Position numbers and translations under genes: made by a program. From positions 124,001 through 188,000 of the forward strand of contig NZ_QZWZ01000005.1 of assembly GCF_003601975.1 (NCBI RefSeq): 64,000 bases of DNA, written 5' to 3'. The stretch comes from Mesorhizobium waimense. Lineage in GTDB: Bacteria > Pseudomonadota > Alphaproteobacteria > Rhizobiales > Rhizobiaceae. Position 1 is the stretch's first letter, and each line of letters opens with the position of its first letter. This document shows, piece by piece, positions 7,894-16,226 of this stretch. The notes under the pieces were generated by a model. That model saw only the letters and a list, made by a program, of their open reading frames with translations. It made no database searches and had not been told where the DNA came from.

Positions 7894-8676
7894 TCAGAGC
7901 GAAGATTGAGAAAAGCGCGGCGGCCTTGCTCGTTCCATGTCGCTGAGAAACGTACCCTTTCGATTATGGAATATCGCAGCCGCCTCGGTCCTGTTGTGGG
8001 CGCCGAGTTTGGTGATGATATTGTGCAGATGGATCTTGACCGTATGTTCGGAAAGACGGAGCGTCGCGGCGATGATCTTGTTCTGCAATCCCCGGGCGAC
8101 CATCTCGAGAATCTGAAATTCCCGTTCGGTCAGCTCGCCCATCTCTTCAAAACCGGCATCGCTGCTCGTGGCTTGAAGAGCCCGCCCGGCATCCGGAACT
8201 TTGTCGGAAGAGCCCTTCGCATGGGACTGAAACATGGCCAGCGGAAAGTACTCTCCGCCGCGAAGCACGAGCCTGATGACGGAAAGCCAGACATCAAGTT
8301 TCAGATCCATCGGCAGGACACTGCGCACGATTTTAGAATCGAAGACCTCCTGGACGGAAACGGGAGCGCGGCTGTCGTGTTGCACCAGTACGACAGGTGC
8401 TGCCGAATGAAACCGCATGAGATCGGCGGCATGGTCGCCGATCCTGTCCAGGAATTCAGTGTCCACAAGTATCAAGCAAACGGGATGCTTGAACGTGGCG
8501 CAGGCGGCTTCCAGGCTTGTAGCCTGCTCCACCGCTATAGAGGGAAATTCCCTCTCGATTGCGTATACAAGACATTCCGGAAAGCTGTCGGCCGAGGAAA
8601 CAGTCAGTAGAATTCTGCGAGCCCAACTCTCTCCCGCACCGCTACCAACGGTGCCGCGCATATTGACGTTTGACAT
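7894..8676 (-). CDS. LuxR-family response-regulator-like transcription factor
   Basis: A 260-residue protein. Residues 20-140 look like a degenerate receiver domain: the central LILVDTEFL Asp is present, but the paired acidic residues near the start are not obvious. Residues about 185-245 are a typical LuxR helix-turn-helix (LTEREFQILEMVARGL ... LSEHTVKIHLHNIITKLGA). ATG 8676 is preceded by AGGTGGGGTGG; a GTG at 8685 is possible. It is divergent from the repeat-protein/secretion operon across about 600 bases, so it is the obvious candidate regulator of those genes. No cognate histidine kinase is nearby. Confidence 0.85.
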   Translation of the reverse strand: MSNVNMRGTVGSGAGESWARRILLTVSSADSFPECLVYAIEREFPSIAVEQATSLEAACATFKHPVCLILVDTEFLDRIGDHAADLMRFHSAAPVVLVQHDSRAPVSVQEVFDSKIVRSVLPMDLKLDVWLSVIRLVLRGGEYFPLAMFQSHAKGSSDKVPDAGRALQATSSDAGFEEMGELTEREFQILEMVARGLQNKIIAATLRLSEHTVKIHLHNIITKLGAHNRTEAAAIFHNRKGTFLSDMERARPPRFSQSSL

Positions 8677-9280
8677 GGTTGCCACCCCACCTAGACCACT
8701 TTAGACCACTGTCTGGTCTCGTTTTTTTCCTTCTTCGATATCGCGGGCCTCTACCCCGCAAAACAGCTAGCCTTAACGACTTATACACTAAGTTAGCCCT
8801 GCCTGATATAGTTCGGAGGAGCTATTGCAGATTTGCCACGTCGCTTCGAAGGCGAGCGGCGTCCAACGGCACGACAGCGACCGCAAATCGTTGCGGAATT
8901 CAGGTTCATTTGAGGGCTGCAGTACCCTTCGCCCATTCCATTGAACGGGCTAGCCCGAACAGTCAGCTTACAATTCACCCCCCGTGGCCACAAACTTCCC
9001 GTGTTCACTACAGGAGCGGGGAGCTCCCAGGCTTTGCCGTAGCTGAGCGACCGGGTCTTTGAGGTCCGGCGCGATGGTCGAGCATTGCCTGATCGAGCTG
9101 CCCCTCCCCAGTCAACGGGAGGTACCCAAGCAAACTTATGATGAAAGTCGGATTTCGGACCTCAGTCCCCTCGGTCCGACAATCCATTCACCGCATTAAA
9201 CGCAACGTCCGCGAACAGCTCAAGACCGCGTAAGAGAAGAATGCGGTCCGGCAGTCGCGGCCTCAACTGAGGACACGATC
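8677..9280. promoter_or_regulatory. Long upstream region between the LuxR gene and the secreted repeat protein
   Basis: About 600 bases without a convincing gene. It has an AT-rich stretch at 8771-8797 (TTAACGACTTATACACTAAG). Two very short frames exist, one of 41 codons at 9074-9199 and one of 31 basic codons at 9138-9233. They overlap, and neither has strong support. The region is long enough to hold the divergent promoters of the regulator and the secretion operon. Confidence 0.4.
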
Positions 9281-11128
9281 ATGTCTCTCGACCTCGACAA
9301 GAACAACATCAACGCATTCGGCTTGCAGATCGTCGATAGCGAATTCGATATCGGCGGCAGCGACGGCGAAAACGAGAACGAAAACAAGAACCAAAACACC
9401 AACGACGCCAAGAACGAGAACGAAAACTCGAACGACAACAAGGCGTCGAACGAAAACGAGAACAAGAGCGAGAACGAAAACTCGAACGAGAACAAGGCCT
9501 CGAACGAGAACGAGAACAAGTCCGAGAACGAGAACGCCAACTCGAACGAGTCCAAGAACGAAAACTCGAACGAGAACAAGAACGTCAACGAGACCAAGGT
9601 TGACGTCGACGTCGACGTTGGCGTCAAGCTCGAGGGTGAGCTCGGAAACTCCGATGACGACTTCGCCGATATCTATGCTAGCGGCGACATGAAAATCGAC
9701 ACCATGATCAACAACAAGGACGGCAACGTCTCTTATGATCCTGGCGACGACGTCACCTTCAAGGACATCCTGAACAATTCGATGACCGGCGCCGGAACCA
9801 ACACCGCGTCGATCATCAACCAGACCCTGAACATGTACGACAACGACAAGCTCGATAACGCGACCGTCAAGAACGACGCCGATTTCAAGCTTGATCTGAA
9901 CGCCAAGGGTGGCGAGTCCCAGGCAGGTGACGGCATCTCGGCCGGCGGCGGCGGCGGCGACGGCGGCGATGACGCCAAGGCCAATGGCGGCGAAGGCGGC
10001 GGTGGCGGCGACGCCAAGAGCGGCGACATCGAAGCCGGCGACGGCAAGGGTGGCCTGGCGCTCAGTGCGGCCTTCGGTGGCGACTCCAAGAGCGACAACA
10101 AGGCCGACGGCGGCGACTCCAAGGCGGGCGACGGCGATAGCGGCGACGCCAAGGGCGGCACCGGCGATGGCGGCAACGCCAACGGCGGCGATGGCCTCGG
10201 GCTCGGCCTCGGGCTCGGCCTCGGGCTCGGTGTCGGCGCGGCCGAAGCTGGCGATGCCAAGTCGGAAGACGGCGGCGACGCCAAGGCGGAAGCCGGTGAC
10301 TCCAAGGCCGATGGCGGCGATGCCAAGGCCGATGGCGGCGATGGTGGCAATGGCGGCGACGGCGGCGACGTCAGCGGCGGCGACGCGAAGGCGGATGCCG
10401 GAGACGGTGTCGACCAGTTCGTGCCGATCGTGCCGATCTTGACACTCGGTGAAGGCGGCGACGCCAAGAGCGAAGCTGGCGATGCCACCGGCGGTGGCGG
10501 CGGTGGCGGTGGTGGCGGCGGCGGCGGTGGTGCCGACGCTGACGGCGGCAACGCCAAGTCCGACGGCGGCAACGCCGATGCCGATGGCGGCAATTCCGAA
10601 TCCTATGGCGGCGATGCCCTCGGAGCAGGCTATGGCGCTGGCTATGGCGCAGGCGTGGGCGCAGGCACCGGTGGTGCTGGCGGCACGGGCGGCGACGGAA
10701 CCGGTGGCACGGCCACCAGTGGCGACGCGACCGGTGGCGACAGCCTCGGCGGCTTCGCAGGGGCGTTTGGCGGCGACGGCGGTAATGCGCTGAGCGGCGC
10801 CTGGGCCGATGGCTACGGCGGCGATGCCAAGGGTGGGTTCACCCTCGCTGGTGACGGTGGTGCCGGTGGTGCCGGCGGCTACGCCTACAATGGTGACGGT
10901 GGCGCCGGCGGCGACGGCGGGACCTGGGGCTCGAGCAATGGCGATGACGGCTTCGTAACCGGCACCAGCCATGCCTCGGCCGACGGCCTGATCGACGTTA
11001 GTGCCTTCAACCAGCAGATCGTGATGGGCGCCAACCTGCAGGAAAACCTCGTCGATCAGACCGTGGTTGGCGGCAACTTCACCAACACGCTGACTGGCGA
11101 AGACGCCGGCGACAACACTGGTGCGTAA
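9281..11128 (+). CDS. Low-complexity Asn/Glu- and Gly/Asp/Ala-repeat protein, probable type I secretion cargo
   Basis: A 615-residue, very acidic protein. Residues 30-105 are built from Asn, Glu, Lys and Ser (SNENENKSENEN), partly as an 18-residue unit repeated at 9440 and 9494. Residues 106-208 form a more complex linker containing SIINQTLNMYDNDKL. Residues 209-575 are Gly-rich with many GGDAKADGG units, a GLGLGLGLG run (10198-10236) and a polyglycine run. The last 40 residues (AFNQQIVMGANLQENLVDQ onward) are again complex and may carry the secretion signal. There is no Sec signal and no RTX nonapeptide. ATG 9281 has TGAGGA at 9268-9273. Position directly ahead of the ABC/HlyD genes makes it a likely exported matrix or adhesin protein. 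No family was recognised. Confidence 0.7.
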   Translation: MSLDLDKNNINAFGLQIVDSEFDIGGSDGENENENKNQNTNDAKNENENSNDNKASNENENKSENENSNENKASNENENKSENENANSNESKNENSNENKNVNETKVDVDVDVGVKLEGELGNSDDDFADIYASGDMKIDTMINNKDGNVSYDPGDDVTFKDILNNSMTGAGTNTASIINQTLNMYDNDKLDNATVKNDADFKLDLNAKGGESQAGDGISAGGGGGDGGDDAKANGGEGGGGGDAKSGDIEAGDGKGGLALSAAFGGDSKSDNKADGGDSKAGDGDSGDAKGGTGDGGNANGGDGLGLGLGLGLGLGVGAAEAGDAKSEDGGDAKAEAGDSKADGGDAKADGGDGGNGGDGGDVSGGDAKADAGDGVDQFVPIVPILTLGEGGDAKSEAGDATGGGGGGGGGGGGGGADADGGNAKSDGGNADADGGNSESYGGDALGAGYGAGYGAGVGAGTGGAGGTGGDGTGGTATSGDATGGDSLGGFAGAFGGDGGNALSGAWADGYGGDAKGGFTLAGDGGAGGAGGYAYNGDGGAGGDGGTWGSSNGDDGFVTGTSHASADGLIDVSAFNQQIVMGANLQENLVDQTVVGGNFTNTLTGEDAGDNTGA

Positions 11129-11167
11129 TTGGTTGCACGACTGATTTCCCAGGAAATCAGACAGCTT

Positions 11168-11195
11168 GGACTGCGCGGAGTTTTCCGCGCAGTCC
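11168..11195 (+). terminator. Strong intercistronic hairpin between the two repeat-protein genes
   Basis: GGACTGCGCGGA (11168-11179) and TCCGCGCAGTCC (11184-11195) form a perfect twelve-base stem with a GTTT loop. It is followed by TTCC rather than a long T run. It probably stabilises or partly terminates the upstream mRNA, giving more of the first cargo protein than of the downstream secretion machinery. Confidence 0.65.
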
Positions 11196-11256
11196 TTCCA
11201 TCCGGGAGACATGCCGCCCGATCGAGCGCGAATGATCTCAAGATAGGGAGGCTACC

Positions 11257-13302
11257 GTGTATTCCATGCAGCTGGATAAGATCACCGAGGCAATCTCGCA
11301 TTTCATCGGAATGCTCGAAATTTCGGTCGAGGAAGCACGGCAGCTAAAGACCTATGACGACTTCAAGATTGCCGAAGCCGTCAAGGAAGAGACCCCCGAC
11401 CTTCCCAACACGGATATAAACGTCAAGGCGCCTTACACGCTGGACGATTTCGATCCGCACGTTCCCTATATGGGGCTCAAGCCGGAACTGGTGCCGTACA
11501 CCGTCAGCACGAGTTTCTGGTACACGCCTCCCGAAATTCCAGATGCCGGCCATCTGAGCCCCGGCCATCACCTGTTTCACATCCCGCATCTGCCGGGGTT
11601 CGGCGGCCACATGATCCTGCCGCACATCGAACCTCCCGGCGAGGTCGCCATTCACATCAATCAGGAGATCCGCCTGTCCGACAACGACTATGTCGGCGCT
11701 GGTGGACACGGCCTGATATTCACCCCGACGCTCGACGATGGCAGCCAGATGGTGTCCCTGATGAACACCGCGGCGGAATTGTCGCCGCTGGATGATCTGG
11801 CAAGGCCAGGCTCCGCCGAGGACATCGCCACCACCGTCATCACCGCAAGCGAGCGTCTCGTGGCCTACTCCGACAGCTATGATGGCGAAGCGAACGTTTT
11901 CGTGGTGCACCCGGACGCGGCTTCGGGGCCGATCCAAGGAACCTTCGTCAACGGACAGCTGGTTGACGAGGCCGACGCGCCGAAGGCGGAGGACCACCTC
12001 AACATCCTCAAGGAACAGAACGACGACTCCGACGGAACCGAGGAAGGCGCCGACAAGGACGATTACAACACGCCTCCGGACTCCTCCGACTTCATGTCGG
12101 GCTGGGGCAACGGCTTGCTGAACCCTGGTGTCGAATTGGACGCCGGCGGCAACACGCTGATCAACTCGGCCGTCATGACGAACAACTGGACAACGACGTC
12201 TGTCGTCGCCGTTGTCGGAAACAGCTACGAAATCAACGCCATCATTCAAATCAACGCGCACTGCGACACCGACTCTGTCAGTTCCAGCCTGAACGGCTGG
12301 GCCTTGGGCAACGCCCCCGACGAGAGCTTCAACATCGCGATGTTCAAGCACATCGATCCGTCGGCCGGCAGCGAGGCGCCAACCGCGGCGGACGGATTCC
12401 CTGCCGCCTGGGTGGTGACGCAGGTCACCGGCGACCTGATCATCATGAACTGGCTCGAGCAATACAGCTTCATGACGGACAACGACACCTCGATCCTGTC
12501 TTCGTCCGGCGTCAGGACCATGGTGAGCACCGGCGACAACACTCAGATAAACGATATATCGATCAATGAGCTGGGCCAGTACTACGACCTGATCATCATC
12601 GGCGGAAACATCTATGACGCCAACATCATCCATCAGCTCAACGTCCTGATCGACAACGATCTCATCGGCGCGGTGGACGGCTTCGAGACGTCCGGAGGGG
12701 GATCCTACTCGACCGCCGGGAACCTGCTCTGGAACGACGCCACGATCATCAATGTCGGCGGGCAGAACCATTTCGAGGCATTGCCAACCTCCTATCTGCA
12801 GGCTGCCCAGGATATGGCGGCCGGCAAGGGCGGCAACCCTGGCGACATCCTCAACGACGAAGCCTTCGCCGGTATCGGCACCTTGCGGGTCCTCTACATT
12901 TCGGGCGACCTGCTCAATGTGCAATACGTCTCTCAGACGAATGTGCTGGGCGACAGCGACCAGGTCGCTTTGGCGATGAATCAATTCGTCGCCCACCCCG
13001 AAGCGGAATGGACAGTCACCACCGGCGGCAACCAGGTGGCCAATTTCGCCGGCATCGTCGACGTCGACGGCACCGACAAGACCTATGTTGGCGGCGAGCA
13101 CTATTCGCAAGAGATCCTGATCCAGGCAGACATCATCTCGTGCGATCCAGAACTCGGCGGGCAGAATCCGGACGCGCTGGTGAACGAAGCGGTCGCCTTC
13201 CTTGTCGACGACGCCTCCGACGACGATGCGCAGATAGATCATCCGATCGTGCCGACGCCGGACCACGTCCAGGCGGACGGCATGCAGACAATTTTGGCTT
13301 GA
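11257..13302 (+). CDS. Beta-repeat protein with Q-x(5,6)-D-x-D motifs, probable type I secretion cargo
   Basis: A 681-residue acidic protein with no Sec signal, starting with a short helical N-terminus (MYSMQLDKITEAISHFIGML). From residue 131 on, a degenerate repeat recurs: INQEIRLSDNDY (134-145), IQINAHCDTDSV (330-341), LEQYSFMTDNDTS (400-412), IHQLNVLIDNDLI (458-470), VSQTNVLGDSDQV (558-570) and a weak IQADIISCDPE (622-632). Several copies are preceded by a Gly-Asn/Asp-x-Tyr/Leu strand. Residues 240-285 are a highly acidic linker. The same motif occurs once in the 9281 protein. RBS AGGGAGG lies 10 bases before ATG 11257. The arrangement suggests a secreted, perhaps metal-binding, surface protein; this is inference and no family was recognised. 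Confidence 0.7.
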   Translation: MYSMQLDKITEAISHFIGMLEISVEEARQLKTYDDFKIAEAVKEETPDLPNTDINVKAPYTLDDFDPHVPYMGLKPELVPYTVSTSFWYTPPEIPDAGHLSPGHHLFHIPHLPGFGGHMILPHIEPPGEVAIHINQEIRLSDNDYVGAGGHGLIFTPTLDDGSQMVSLMNTAAELSPLDDLARPGSAEDIATTVITASERLVAYSDSYDGEANVFVVHPDAASGPIQGTFVNGQLVDEADAPKAEDHLNILKEQNDDSDGTEEGADKDDYNTPPDSSDFMSGWGNGLLNPGVELDAGGNTLINSAVMTNNWTTTSVVAVVGNSYEINAIIQINAHCDTDSVSSSLNGWALGNAPDESFNIAMFKHIDPSAGSEAPTAADGFPAAWVVTQVTGDLIIMNWLEQYSFMTDNDTSILSSSGVRTMVSTGDNTQINDISINELGQYYDLIIIGGNIYDANIIHQLNVLIDNDLIGAVDGFETSGGGSYSTAGNLLWNDATIINVGGQNHFEALPTSYLQAAQDMAAGKGGNPGDILNDEAFAGIGTLRVLYISGDLLNVQYVSQTNVLGDSDQVALAMNQFVAHPEAEWTVTTGGNQVANFAGIVDVDGTDKTYVGGEHYSQEILIQADIISCDPELGGQNPDALVNEAVAFLVDDASDDDAQIDHPIVPTPDHVQADGMQTILA

Positions 13303-13323
13303 TCTGGGATCCGGGGGGATATC

Positions 13324-16212
13324 ATGAGCGACGATCGCGACCTGTCTTGGGAAACCTTTGCCGAGGGTCTGGAAGCAGCCTTGCAAGAAGGCGACCAGGC
13401 ACCGCAGAACCCGAACTCCTCGGCGCCCCGCACGACACTCTCGAGTGCCTTGCTGCAGCATGAGCGGGCCATTGACCGGACCATCAAGGCAATCGACAAC
13501 ATCGTCGACCAACTGCAAGACGTAGCAGCCCGCCCGCAGGCGAAGGTCGAGCAGGATCGGGCTCTGCCCCAATCCCGCAACCAGGCAGCCGAGACCGCCC
13601 ACCGCACTCCCGCACCAGAGCAGGCCACACCGCCCGCCGCCGCATCCCAGGCCAGGATGGCGCCAGCCGCCGGAACATCAGTGCCTGCCATCACACCGCA
13701 GCGTGCGCCTGCGCCAAGCGGTGGCGAAATCAAGCCAGCCGCCGTGGCGGCGACTCCAGCCCCGGCCCTGCCGGCAACGGTGGCGAAAAAGCCGGCGACC
13801 GATCCTGCCGCGCCTGCCCCTGCCATGCAAGAGAGGCGGCCCGAGGACAAAACGATTTCAGTCGGACAGACGGCCGCGCGTTCAAGCGCCCCGTCCGAAC
13901 AGGCGCGTCCCGATGGCACGCCAGCACCTGCCACCGTGCCAACTCCGAAGCCGGCGCCCGCCACCGACAAGGTAGCGGCTGCATCCCCCGGGCAGCCGAC
14001 CCGCCCCGAGCCAACCCGCTCGGAGCCAGCCCGGCAACCAAGCCAGAGCATCACGACCGGCGCCGGGGAGATCAATGCCGCGGCCTCGCCCGAGCCCGTG
14101 CCACAACGAGAGAGCAGGTTCCCGCGGCCAGCGCCAAAGCCAGAGCAATCGCCAAGGTCGGCTTCGACGGCGCAGAACCAAGGCGCCTCGGCCGCGTCAG
14201 CAGCCAAACCGGAGTCAATGCTGCAGCGGCCTGCTGAACCGCTGGCCAAGGCAGCACCTGGCGCTCCCGGGACACCTGGTGCTCCCGGAACACCTGCTGC
14301 ACCCGGGACATCCAAAACATCCGAGATGAAGGACGTCCCCAAAACACCGGGCATGATCGTCATTGAAGGCGACACCGGTCCGATAAAGGCCAAGGAACCG
14401 CACCAGGGCGGCGGCTCGCCTCCCAGCGACGACGACAGCGGCCGGCGCGGCGGCGGAGGCGGTGGTGGCGGCGGCGTCTTTCACAAGCGGCTCGGCCCGG
14501 TCGATTTCGGCGCTTCTCTCAAAGCCGGGTTGCGAGCGGTCAAGAAAAACCTGCTCATCGTCATGCTGTTCACGGTCGCCTGCAATGTGTTGGTCCTGGC
14601 GATCCCGATCTATCTGTTCCAGATCTCGGATCGCGTTCTTACCAGCCGTTCCGCCGACACTTTGATCATGCTGACGGTGGTGATTGTCGGCGCGGTGGTC
14701 TTGCAGGCGGTGTTCGATGCGCTTCGCCGCTTCATCCTGATGCGCACGGCGGTCGAGGTCGCGGCCCAGTTGGGCGCACCGATCCTCAGCGCTGCGGCCA
14801 GAGCCTCCCTTAACAGCAACGGCAAAGAGTATCAGGTCCTGGGTGACCTGCAGCAGCTGAGGACATTCCTGACATCCGGCACGCTGCTGTCGTTCCTCGA
14901 CGCGCCCATGGCTCCCTTCATGATGCTGGCGGTGTTTCTCATCCACCCGCACCAGGGCTTCATCGTCATGGCCTCGGCGTTGCTGCTCCTGCTGATCACA
15001 CTTCTCAACCAGCGCGCGACGGCGGCCGCCTTCGGCGAGGCGAACACGCATCAGAGCAAGGCCAACATCCATCTCGATTCGATGTCGCGCAATTCCCAGA
15101 TCATCAATGCGCTGGCGATGATTCCCGAGGCGGTGCGGATCTGGGGCAAGGACACGGCAAACTCCCTTCGCGCACAGGTGATCGCACAGGATCGCAACAT
15201 CGTCTTTGCTTCGATATCGAAGGCGGTGCGGCTTCTGACCCAGGTGACGATGCTTGGCTGGGGCGCTCATCTGTCGATCGAGGGCCATCTCACCGGCGGC
15301 ATGGTCATTGCCGCATCGATCATCGCCGGACGGGCTTTGGGTCCGATCGAAGGCGCCATCGAGGGCTGGAACCAGGTCGTGCATTCCCGCGCCGCCTACG
15401 GCCGGATTGCTTCGCTTCTGCAGTCGTCCCCGCTCAATTTCGAACGATTGAACCTGCCCCGCCCCGAGGGTCGTCTCGACGTCGAACGCCTTCTCTTCGT
15501 GCCCCAGGGAACCAAGCGCGTCGTGCTCAACGGCATCTCGTTCGCGCTTTCGCCGGGCGACTCCTTGGCGATCATCGGCAATTCGGGCGCCGGCAAGACG
15601 ACCCTGGGCAAGATGCTGGTCGGCTCGATCCTGCCCACATCAGGCAACGTCCGGCTGGACCTGATGGATCTGCGCAACTGGGATCCGCGCCAGTTTGGCG
15701 AGAACATTGGCTATCTGCCACAGGACGTTCAGCTGTTTCCGGCCTCCATCAAGGCCAACATCGCCCGCATGCGCGACGACGCGACCGATGCCGAAATCTA
15801 TCAGGCCGCCGCACTGGCAGACGTCCATGAAATGATCTCCACTCTGCCACACGGCTACGAGACTTTCGTGGCCGCCGACGGAGCGCCGCTTTCCGGCGGA
15901 CAGAAGCAGCGTGTCGCCCTCGCCCGCGCCTTTTTCGGCAATCCTCGCCTGGTCGTGCTCGACGAGCCGAACTCGAACCTGGACTCGGCGGGTGACGCGG
16001 CGCTGGAGCGCGCGCTTCAGCACGCCAAGGAGCACAAGATCACGGTCATCACCATCACCCAGCGCCCATCCTTGCTCAAGAGCGTCGACAAGATCCTCCT
16101 GCTCGTCAACGGCACCGTCGCCCTGTTCGGCATGCGCCAGGATGTGCTGCAGGCATTGGCAACCCGCGGACTGAGCATCGAAGGCGGGGCGTTTGGTCAT
16201 CAGATCCAATAG
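13324..16212 (+). CDS. Type I secretion ABC transporter (permease-ATPase) with long disordered N-terminal extension
   Basis: A 962-residue inner-membrane exporter of the PrtD/HlyB type. Residues 1-60 are acidic and helical, about 60-380 are Pro/Ala-rich and low complexity, and about 380-400 contain a polyglycine linker (RRGGGGGGGGGVFHKR). The membrane domain starts near residue 407 (IVMLFTVACNVLVLAIPIYL). The ATPase has Walker A GNSGAGKTT (about 752), signature LSGGQKQR (about 856) and Walker B LVVLDEP (about 876). Family members are usually about 560-600 residues, so the extension is unusual and does not resemble the C39 peptidase-like domain. Start ATG 13324 has GGGGGGA upstream. It is 21 bases from the cargo gene and 14 from the adaptor gene. 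Confidence 0.93.
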   Translation: MSDDRDLSWETFAEGLEAALQEGDQAPQNPNSSAPRTTLSSALLQHERAIDRTIKAIDNIVDQLQDVAARPQAKVEQDRALPQSRNQAAETAHRTPAPEQATPPAAASQARMAPAAGTSVPAITPQRAPAPSGGEIKPAAVAATPAPALPATVAKKPATDPAAPAPAMQERRPEDKTISVGQTAARSSAPSEQARPDGTPAPATVPTPKPAPATDKVAAASPGQPTRPEPTRSEPARQPSQSITTGAGEINAAASPEPVPQRESRFPRPAPKPEQSPRSASTAQNQGASAASAAKPESMLQRPAEPLAKAAPGAPGTPGAPGTPAAPGTSKTSEMKDVPKTPGMIVIEGDTGPIKAKEPHQGGGSPPSDDDSGRRGGGGGGGGGVFHKRLGPVDFGASLKAGLRAVKKNLLIVMLFTVACNVLVLAIPIYLFQISDRVLTSRSADTLIMLTVVIVGAVVLQAVFDALRRFILMRTAVEVAAQLGAPILSAAARASLNSNGKEYQVLGDLQQLRTFLTSGTLLSFLDAPMAPFMMLAVFLIHPHQGFIVMASALLLLLITLLNQRATAAAFGEANTHQSKANIHLDSMSRNSQIINALAMIPEAVRIWGKDTANSLRAQVIAQDRNIVFASISKAVRLLTQVTMLGWGAHLSIEGHLTGGMVIAASIIAGRALGPIEGAIEGWNQVVHSRAAYGRIASLLQSSPLNFERLNLPRPEGRLDVERLLFVPQGTKRVVLNGISFALSPGDSLAIIGNSGAGKTTLGKMLVGSILPTSGNVRLDLMDLRNWDPRQFGENIGYLPQDVQLFPASIKANIARMRDDATDAEIYQAAALADVHEMISTLPHGYETFVAADGAPLSGGQKQRVALARAFFGNPRLVVLDEPNSNLDSAGDAALERALQHAKEHKITVITITQRPSLLKSVDKILLLVNGTVALFGMRQDVLQALATRGLSIEGGAFGHQIQ

Positions 16213-16226
16213 CCGGGCAATCAAAA

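Noticed and set aside
9263..11212. 649-codon open frame on the minus strand
   Set aside because: It is antisense to the repeat protein. GC-rich codon periodicity opens the opposite frame, and the translation is an unnatural run of Val, Ala, Gly and Arg.
9281..13302. RTX toxin or hemolysin-type cargo
   Set aside because: No GGxGxDxUx nonapeptide array is present. The Gly-rich part follows GGDAK-type units instead.
11344..13602. 752-codon open frame on the minus strand
   Set aside because: Antisense to the beta-repeat cargo gene and crossing into the exporter gene. It has no recognisable domain, and the plus-strand gene has a good ribosome site and repeats.
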